Below, one piece after another: positions 58,914-64,000 of a stretch of DNA of 64,000 bases. Source of the stretch: Cryobacterium mannosilyticum (GTDB lineage: Bacteria > Actinomycetota > Actinomycetes > Actinomycetales > Microbacteriaceae); assembly GCF_004402705.1 (NCBI RefSeq), contig NZ_SOFM01000011.1, positions 29,210-93,209 of the forward strand, given 5' to 3'. Each line of letters starts with the position of its first letter. Position 1 is the first letter of the stretch. The notes beneath the pieces were generated by a model, which was not told where the DNA came from, did no database searches, and saw only the letters and a list, made by a program, of their open reading frames with translations. The translations under genes were made by a program, and so were the position numbers.

Positions 58914-59660
58914 ATGCCCCGGGAATTCAGCACCCTGCTCGTCGAACGCCGCCCCGACCGGGTGCAGGTACAGCTGAACCGCCCCGACGTGCGCAACGCG
59001 ATCGACCAGGCCATGGTCGACGAACTGCACCTGCTCTGCGGCGAACTGGAACGCGGGCCGAGGATCCTGATCCTGTGCGGCGCAGCCGGGGTCTTCGCCT
59101 CCGGCGCCGACATCGCCCAGCTGAGGGAGCGCCGCCGCGACGACGCCCTCAAGGGCATCAACTCGGAGCTGTTCGAGCGGATCGCCCGCTTGCCGATGCC
59201 GGTCATCGCCGCGATCGACGGCTGGGCGCTGGGAGGCGGGGCCGAACTGGCCTACGCCGCCGACTTCCGGATCGCCTCCGAAACGGCTCGCCTCGGCAAC
59301 CCGGAGACCTCCCTCGGCATCATCCCCGCCGCCGGGGCGCTCTGGCGACTGGCCGAGCTCGTCGGCGAACCCGTCGCCAAGGAGATCATCCTGGCCGGCC
59401 GCATCCTCACCGCTGAGGAGGCGCTCGCCGTGCGCCTGGTCACCGAGGTGCACCCGGCGGAACGGCTGCTCGCCGCCGCGCACGCCCTCGCGGACCGGAT
59501 CGCCGCCCAGGACCCCCTCGCCACCCAGCTCGCCAAGGAGGTCTTCCACGTGCCGCGCGCCCGGCATCCGCGCGCCGACAACGAGGCCCAGGCCGTCCTC
59601 TTCGAATCCGAAGAGAAATTCGCCCGAATGACCGCATTCCTGGAAAGGAAGAAACGATGA
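58914..59660 (+). CDS. paaF: Enoyl-CoA hydratase/isomerase (phenylacetate pathway)
   Basis: 248-residue crotonase-fold enzyme. Oxyanion-hole loops are FASGADIAQL and GWALGGGAELAYAADFRIA. Both catalytic glutamates of hydratases are present (GGGAELA and NPETSLGIIP), favouring a hydratase (PaaF-like) over the PaaG isomerase; assignment within the family is tentative. It starts directly after the paaJ stop with a GGAGAG site. The dehydrogenase ATG overlaps its stop by 4 nt. Confidence 0.85.
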   Translation: MPREFSTLLVERRPDRVQVQLNRPDVRNAIDQAMVDELHLLCGELERGPRILILCGAAGVFASGADIAQLRERRRDDALKGINSELFERIARLPMPVIAAIDGWALGGGAELAYAADFRIASETARLGNPETSLGIIPAAGALWRLAELVGEPVAKEIILAGRILTAEEALAVRLVTEVHPAERLLAAAHALADRIAAQDPLATQLAKEVFHVPRARHPRADNEAQAVLFESEEKFARMTAFLERKKR

Positions 59661-60562
59661 CGCTCGCCCCCGGCAGCACGGACCATCAGCCCGCGCCCGT
59701 GCCCACCACCGTGCCCACCCAGGTCGGCGTGCTCGGCGGCGGACGAATGGGCGCGGGCATCGCCCACGCCTTCCTCGTCGCCGGCGCGCACGTCACCGTC
59801 GTCGAGCGGGACGCCGACGCGGCCGCCGCGGCACGGGAGCGGGTGCTCGGCGCCGTCGACACCGCCCTCCGCCTCGGCGCGATCCAGGGCGAACGGTCCT
59901 GCTACGCCGACCGGCTGAGCGTGGCGACGGATGCCTCGGCGTTCGCCGGCGCCGGCCTCGTCGTCGAGGCCGTGCCGGAGGTCGTGGCGCTGAAGACGGA
60001 GGCGCTCCGCAGCGTGGAGGCGCAGCTGGCCCCCGACGCCTGGCTGGCCTCGAACACCTCGTCGCTCTCGATCACCGAACTCGGCGGGGTGCTCGAACGC
60101 CCGGACCGGTTCATCGGGCTGCACTTCTTCAACCCGGTGCCGGTCTCGACCCTGATCGAGGTCGTCATGGGGGAGGCCACCAGTCCCGAGCTCGTCGGCC
60201 TGGCCGCCGGCTGGGTCTCCGCCCTCGGCAAGACGCCGATCCTGGTGCGCGACTCACCCGGATTCGCCAGCTCCCGGCTCGGCGTCGCGATCGCGCTGGA
60301 GGCCATCCGGATGGTCGAAGAAGGCGTCGCCAGCCCCGCCGACATCGACGCGGCCATGGTGCTCGGCTACAAGCATCCGGTCGGGCCGCTGCGCACCACC
60401 GACCTGGTCGGACTCGACGTGCGCCTCGGCATCGCCGAGCACCTGCACTCCACCCTCGGTGAGAGGTTCGCCCCGCCGCAGCTGCTGCGCGACCTCGTCG
60501 CCCGCGGTGACCTCGGACGCAAGAGCGGCCAAGGATTCTTCGATTGGAAGGACGCATCATGA
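59657..60562 (+). CDS. paaH: 3-hydroxyacyl-CoA dehydrogenase
   Basis: 301-residue NAD-dependent dehydrogenase: GVLGGGRMGAGIAHAF Rossmann motif (about 23-38), the HFFNPVP catalytic histidine and C-terminal HPVGPLRTTDLVGLDV. It is the single-domain length, unlike the about 475-residue E. coli PaaH. In this operon it probably oxidises 3-hydroxyadipyl-CoA. It overlaps the hydratase gene by 4 nt and paaZ by 4 nt. Confidence 0.9.
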   Translation: MTLAPGSTDHQPAPVPTTVPTQVGVLGGGRMGAGIAHAFLVAGAHVTVVERDADAAAAARERVLGAVDTALRLGAIQGERSCYADRLSVATDASAFAGAGLVVEAVPEVVALKTEALRSVEAQLAPDAWLASNTSSLSITELGGVLERPDRFIGLHFFNPVPVSTLIEVVMGEATSPELVGLAAGWVSALGKTPILVRDSPGFASSRLGVAIALEAIRMVEEGVASPADIDAAMVLGYKHPVGPLRTTDLVGLDVRLGIAEHLHSTLGERFAPPQLLRDLVARGDLGRKSGQGFFDWKDAS

Positions 60563-62604
60563 CTCTCCTCAGCACCGGCACGATCGTGCCCAGCTACGTC
60601 CTCGACTCCTGGTGGACCCCGGCGGACGGTTCCCGGGCCCAGCTGGTGCTCGACGCGAGCACCGGCGAGGAGGTCGCCTCGGTCAGCAGCGAGGGACTCG
60701 ACCTCGCCGACGTGGTCGAGCACGCCCGCACGGTCGGCCAGGCCTCGCTCGGCCGGCTCACCTTCCACCAGCGCGCCATCCTGCTCAAGCAGCTCGCGCA
60801 GTACCTGAGCGGGGTCAAGGAGGAGCTGTACACGCTCTCCGCGCGCACCGGTGCGACCCGGTACGACTCGATGGTCGACATCGACGGCGGCATCGGCGTG
60901 CTGTTCACCCTGTCCTCGAAGGGCCGGCGGGAGATGCCCAACAGCCAGGTCTACGTCGACGGCGACGTCGAGGCGCTGTCGCGGGACGGCTCGTTCAGCG
61001 GCCAGCACATCTACACCCGCATCCCCGGGGTGGCCTGCCAGATCAACGCGTTCAACTTCCCGGTCTGGGGGATGCTCGAGAAGTTCGCCCCCGCGTTCAT
61101 CGCCGGGGTACCCTCGATCGTCAAGCCCGCCTCTCCCACCGGCTACCTGACCGAGGCGGTCGTTCGCCACATCATCGCCTCCGGAATCCTGCCGGCCGGA
61201 ACCCTGCAACTCGTCTCCGGCAGCGCCCGTGACCTGATCGATCACCTCGACTACCGCGACCTCGTCGCCTTCACCGGCTCGGCCGGCACCGCGCGCAGCC
61301 TCAAGGCGCACCCGAACGTGGTCGAGGGCGGCGTGCGGTTCACCAGCGAGACCGACTCCCTTAACGCGGCGATCCTGGGCCCTGACGCCACCAAGGGCAC
61401 GGCCGAGTTCGACGCCTACGTCGCATCCGCCGTCACCGAGATGACCAGCAAGGCCGGCCAGAAGTGCACGAGCATCCGCCGGCTGATCGTGCCGGCCGGG
61501 CGGCGCGACGAGATCGTCACGGCCGTGGCCGAGCGGGTGGAGCGCCGGGTCAGGATCGGCGACCCGCGCGCCGATGGCGTCACCATGGGCCCCCTGGCCA
61601 GCCTCGACCAGCGCCGGGAGGTGCTCTCGAGCGTCGCCCGACTGCAGGGCGGCGGCGGCCGGATCGTGATGGGGTCGACGGATGCCCCGGCCGGCACCGA
61701 CCCCAACGGCGCCTTCGTGGGGCCGCTGCTCCTGGCCTTCGACGACGCCGAAAGCCCCGCCGTGCACGAGATCGAGGCGTTCGGTCCCGTCGCGTCGATC
61801 ATCGAGTACACCGGCCTGGACCACGCCGTCGCCCTGGCCGCCCTCGGCGGCGGCTCGCTGGTGGCCACGGTCGCGACCCACGACCCGAACGTCGCCCGAG
61901 CCCTGGTGCTCGGCATCGCCGCCCACCACGGGCGGGTCCTGATGCTCGACCGGGTCGACGCGCGCAGCAGCACCGGCCACGGAGCTCCCGTGCCGCACCT
62001 GGTGCACGGCGGCCCCGGCCGCGCCGGCGGCAGCGAGGAGCTGGGCGGCATCCGCTCGGTGCTGCACCACATGCAGCGCACCGCCATCCAGGGCTCGCCC
62101 GACATGCTCACCGCGATCACCGGCCAGTGGCACACCGGTGCCGCGGTGCGGCACGGGATCCACCCGTTCCGCAAGTCTCTGGCCGTGCTCCGGGTGGGCG
62201 ACCAGGTGCAGGGGGGACCGCGCACCGTGACCCTCGCCGACATCACCGCGTTCGCCGAGGCGACGGGGGACAAGTTCTACGCGCACACCGATGCGGAAGC
62301 GGCCGCGGCGAACCCGTTCTTCCCCGGGATCGTCGCCCACGGGTACCTGCTGGTCTCCTGGGCGGCCGGGCTGTTCGTGGATGCGGCTCCCGGGCCCGTG
62401 CTCGCGAACTCCGGACTGGAACGACTCCGGTTCCTTACCCCGGTCTCCCCGGGCGACAGCATCCAGGTCACCCTCACCGCCAAGCGGATCACGCCGCGGG
62501 AGACGGAGGACTACGGCGAGGTCTGCTGGGACGCCGTGCTGCACAACCAGAACGATGAGGTCGTCGCCAGCTACGACGTGCTCACCCTGGTCAGCAAGAA
62601 CTAG
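60559..62604 (+). CDS. paaZ: Bifunctional oxepin-CoA hydrolase / semialdehyde dehydrogenase PaaZ
   Basis: 681-residue fusion that opens the ring of oxepin-CoA and oxidises the resulting aldehyde. The N-terminal aldehyde dehydrogenase has Glu264 (FTSETDS) and Cys303 (AGQKCTS). The C-terminal MaoC-like (R)-hydratase has Asp571 and His576 (GDKFYAH), with GIVAHGYLLVS. Both active sites are intact. The ATG overlaps the dehydrogenase stop by 4 nt. It is the last gene of the operon. PaaABCDE and PaaK, needed upstream in the pathway, are not in the window. Confidence 0.95.
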   Translation: MTLLSTGTIVPSYVLDSWWTPADGSRAQLVLDASTGEEVASVSSEGLDLADVVEHARTVGQASLGRLTFHQRAILLKQLAQYLSGVKEELYTLSARTGATRYDSMVDIDGGIGVLFTLSSKGRREMPNSQVYVDGDVEALSRDGSFSGQHIYTRIPGVACQINAFNFPVWGMLEKFAPAFIAGVPSIVKPASPTGYLTEAVVRHIIASGILPAGTLQLVSGSARDLIDHLDYRDLVAFTGSAGTARSLKAHPNVVEGGVRFTSETDSLNAAILGPDATKGTAEFDAYVASAVTEMTSKAGQKCTSIRRLIVPAGRRDEIVTAVAERVERRVRIGDPRADGVTMGPLASLDQRREVLSSVARLQGGGGRIVMGSTDAPAGTDPNGAFVGPLLLAFDDAESPAVHEIEAFGPVASIIEYTGLDHAVALAALGGGSLVATVATHDPNVARALVLGIAAHHGRVLMLDRVDARSSTGHGAPVPHLVHGGPGRAGGSEELGGIRSVLHHMQRTAIQGSPDMLTAITGQWHTGAAVRHGIHPFRKSLAVLRVGDQVQGGPRTVTLADITAFAEATGDKFYAHTDAEAAAANPFFPGIVAHGYLLVSWAAGLFVDAAPGPVLANSGLERLRFLTPVSPGDSIQVTLTAKRITPRETEDYGEVCWDAVLHNQNDEVVASYDVLTLVSKN

Positions 62605-62653
62605 GGGCGGCCGGCTCCGGTCCGCCGGGTGTGAGCCGTGGGCCCGAGGTCCC

Positions 62654-62738
62654 GTCGGATTCGACGGAGATTTTGCTCCACGGCCGCCTGAGAACGCCAT
62701 TTCGGGCCTGAAACCGGAAAAAGTCCGTCGAATTTGAC
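62654..62738. repeat. Imperfect inverted repeat between paaZ and the E2 gene
   Basis: Arms 62654-62668 and 62724-62738 match at 13 of 15 positions (GTCGGATTCGACGGA with TCCGTCGAATTTGAC), separated by 55 nt, with partial further pairing inwards. It sits between two convergent genes and may be a terminator or a palindromic repeat remnant. The rest of the 195-bp gap shows nothing else. Confidence 0.6.
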
Positions 62739-62799
62739 CGCGCCGGCTCCCGGCTTCCGGCCCCAGGCTGCCGGGTGCCGGGTGCCGGGGCCGGCGGGC

Positions 62800-64000
62800 T
62801 CAGAGGTCGGCGAGCAGGGAGACGGGGGATTCGATGCACCGGGCGACGTAGGTGAGGAACCCCGCCGCCGTGTCCCCGTCGCAGACCCGGTGGTCGAAGA
62901 CCATGGACAGCTCGACGACGGTGCGCACGGCGAGCTGGTGGTCGACCACCCACGGGCGTTCGATCATCCGGCCGATGCCGAGGATCGCGGCCTCCGGGTG
63001 GTTGATGATCGCCGCCGACCCGTCCACCCCGAGGGAACCGAAGTTGTTCAGGGTGAAGGTTCCCCCGGCCAGGGCTCCGGGGGAGAACGCACCGTCGCCG
63101 GCCTGTGTGACCAGCCCGGCGATGGCGTCCCGCAGCTGACGGGTGGTCAGGGCGTGAGCGCCCTGCACGACCGGGACCATCAGGCCCCGCGGAGTCTGCG
63201 CGGCAATGCCGAGGTTGATGTCCCCGCGCACGAGGATCTCCTGGCTGGCGGTGTCGACGGATGCGTTGAGGAGCGGGTAGCGGCGCAGGCCGGCCACGAC
63301 GAAACGCGCGATCAGGGCGGTCACGCTGAAGCGTTCCCCGGTGTCGGCGAGCAGCCGGTCCCGGGCGGCGAACAGCTCCGTGGCGTCCACGTCGAGCCAG
63401 ATCGTTGCCTCGGGGATCTCCCGCCGGGACTGGGCCAGGCGTTCGGCGACGACCTTGCGGAGCCCCGTGATCGGAATGCGGGTGTCCCCGGTCGTCGGTG
63501 GTGCTGCCACGGCCGGCGCTGCCGCCTGGGCGGGCGCTGCCGCCACGGCGGGCACCGGTGCCTCGGCAGCGCGGATCCGGGCCTCGACGTCACGACGCAG
63601 GACCAGGTCGTTCGGCCCGCTGCCGCGGAGGGTGCTCGCGTCGAAGCCGTTCTCGCGGGCGAGCCGTCTCACGATCGGGGAGACGACCGGTGACGGGCGG
63701 CCGAGGCCGGTCGGGCCGGCTGCAGGGCCGGCTTCCGGGGTGACTACAGGGGCGGGCGCGGGGGCGGCTGCAGGGGCGGCCGCGGGAGCGACCACCGCTG
63801 CGGTGGCCGAGGGAACCGGCGCGGGAGCAGGCTGGCCGGCCCTGGCGCCGAACCGCGCCGCGGACGGCCGCCGGACCGGCCGGGTGTTCTCACTCGTGCC
63901 GTAGCCGACGAGCACGGCGCCGGATGCCCCGCTCGGCTCGGCAGAGGACGCCGACGCCGCGGACGCCGACGCCGCGGACGCCGACGCCGCGGGCGCCGAC
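62800..64000 (-). CDS. Dihydrolipoamide acyltransferase (E2) of a 2-oxo-acid dehydrogenase, 5' end missing
   Basis: About 400 residues visible; the N-terminal lipoyl domain lies beyond the window. The visible start is an Ala/Ser-rich hinge (PAASASAASASAASASS), then GAVLVGYGTSE, normally found just after the lipoyl domain. The E3/E1-binding domain follows (VSPIVRRLARENGFDASTLRGSGPNDLVLRRDVEARI), then the catalytic domain with DHRVCDGD near the C terminus. The core fits branched-chain or pyruvate E2 (BkdC/AceF-like); which one cannot be decided. E1 genes should lie beyond the right edge. It is convergent with paaZ. Confidence 0.93.
   Translation of the reverse strand, partial: SAPAASASAASASAASASSAEPSGASGAVLVGYGTSENTRPVRRPSAARFGARAGQPAPAPVPSATAAVVAPAAAPAAAPAPAPVVTPEAGPAAGPTGLGRPSPVVSPIVRRLARENGFDASTLRGSGPNDLVLRRDVEARIRAAEAPVPAVAAAPAQAAAPAVAAPPTTGDTRIPITGLRKVVAERLAQSRREIPEATIWLDVDATELFAARDRLLADTGERFSVTALIARFVVAGLRRYPLLNASVDTASQEILVRGDINLGIAAQTPRGLMVPVVQGAHALTTRQLRDAIAGLVTQAGDGAFSPGALAGGTFTLNNFGSLGVDGSAAIINHPEAAILGIGRMIERPWVVDHQLAVRTVVELSMVFDHRVCDGDTAAGFLTYVARCIESPVSLLADL
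63947..64000 (-). repeat. 15-bp tandem repeat in the E2 hinge
   Basis: GACGCCGACGCCGCG at 63947, 63962 and 63977, plus a partial copy to the window edge. In frame it encodes a five-residue Ala/Ser repeat of the flexible hinge. Confidence 0.9.

Noticed and set aside
60367..62700. 777-codon minus-strand open frame opposite paaZ
   Set aside because: Shadow of PaaZ, whose two active sites are intact on the plus strand.
63947..64000. CRISPR-like or regulatory repeat at the right edge
   Set aside because: 15-bp units without spacers encode the Ala/Ser hinge of the E2 enzyme.

Overview
This is a 64 kb window of very GC-rich chromosome from an actinobacterium, most likely a Microbacteriaceae member (Cryobacterium/Leifsonia-like). 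That placement is an inference. It rests on the GC content, the folC-DUF4233-ndk-rne-rplU-rpmA-obg-proB core order (which I recall being shared with mycobacteria), a translational T-box with an ultrashort stem I in front of ileS, an eukaryote-like IleRS, and many leaderless start signatures (TANNNT-like -10 about 6 nt before ATG/GTG). I see no transposase, integrase, phage gene or CRISPR array. The window is mostly core chromosome with small accessory islets.

Layout. 1-1.9 kb: clpP 3' end, a strong terminator, and clpX. 1.9-7.5 kb: a divergent Dcp-type M3 peptidase, then a methyltransferase / acyl-CoA-ligase / unusual-thiolase operon. 7.5-12.4 kb (minus): a soluble Ser/Thr kinase-GAF protein, a small unknown, a GNAT and valS. 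12.5-17.7 kb (minus): a five-component peptide/nickel-type ABC importer in four genes with 4-nt overlaps. 17.8-23.7 kb: T-box, ileS, folC, DUF4233 and ndk as one translationally coupled run, ending in a 16-bp tandem repeat. 23.7-28.3 kb: two small membrane proteins (PLDc_N, VKOR), RNase E/G behind a structured leader, and DUF4031. 28.3-36.2 kb: rplU-rpmA, then obgE, two tandem proB copies, proA, a small membrane protein, nadD, an anchored unknown, rsfS and tRNA-Ala(GGC).

36.2-41 kb: a phosphoribosyltransferase-hydrolase fusion, a YchJ-like protein, and the anaerobic ribonucleotide reductase pair nrdD-nrdG behind two candidate NrdR boxes. 41-48.7 kb is accessory: SDR and MDR oxidoreductases controlled by a divergent TetR with two visible operators, a lipoprotein, a frameshifted membrane-protein gene, a second MDR enzyme, a methyltransferase and a luciferase-like oxidoreductase. 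48.8-56.3 kb: a glycogen-to-trehalose operon (glgX-treY-treZ) with two downstream unknowns. 56.4-57.6 kb: LtrA-like membrane protein. 57.7-62.6 kb: the lower phenylacetate pathway (paaJ-paaF-paaH-paaZ) behind a PaaR-like operator. 62.8-64 kb: the 3' part of a 2-oxo-acid dehydrogenase E2 gene running off the window.

Together the core part links proteolysis, tRNA charging, folate, nucleotide pools, RNA decay, ribosome assembly and proline/NAD synthesis. The accessory part supplies aromatic/acyl-CoA catabolism, redox enzymes and trehalose stress protection. I found no clear new multi-gene defence or mobile system. The more unusual items are the methyltransferase-ligase-thiolase cassette with two altered thiolase active-site positions, the tandem proB pair, the rne leader, the kinase-GAF fusion, the frameshifted gene, and several regulatory sites readable by eye.
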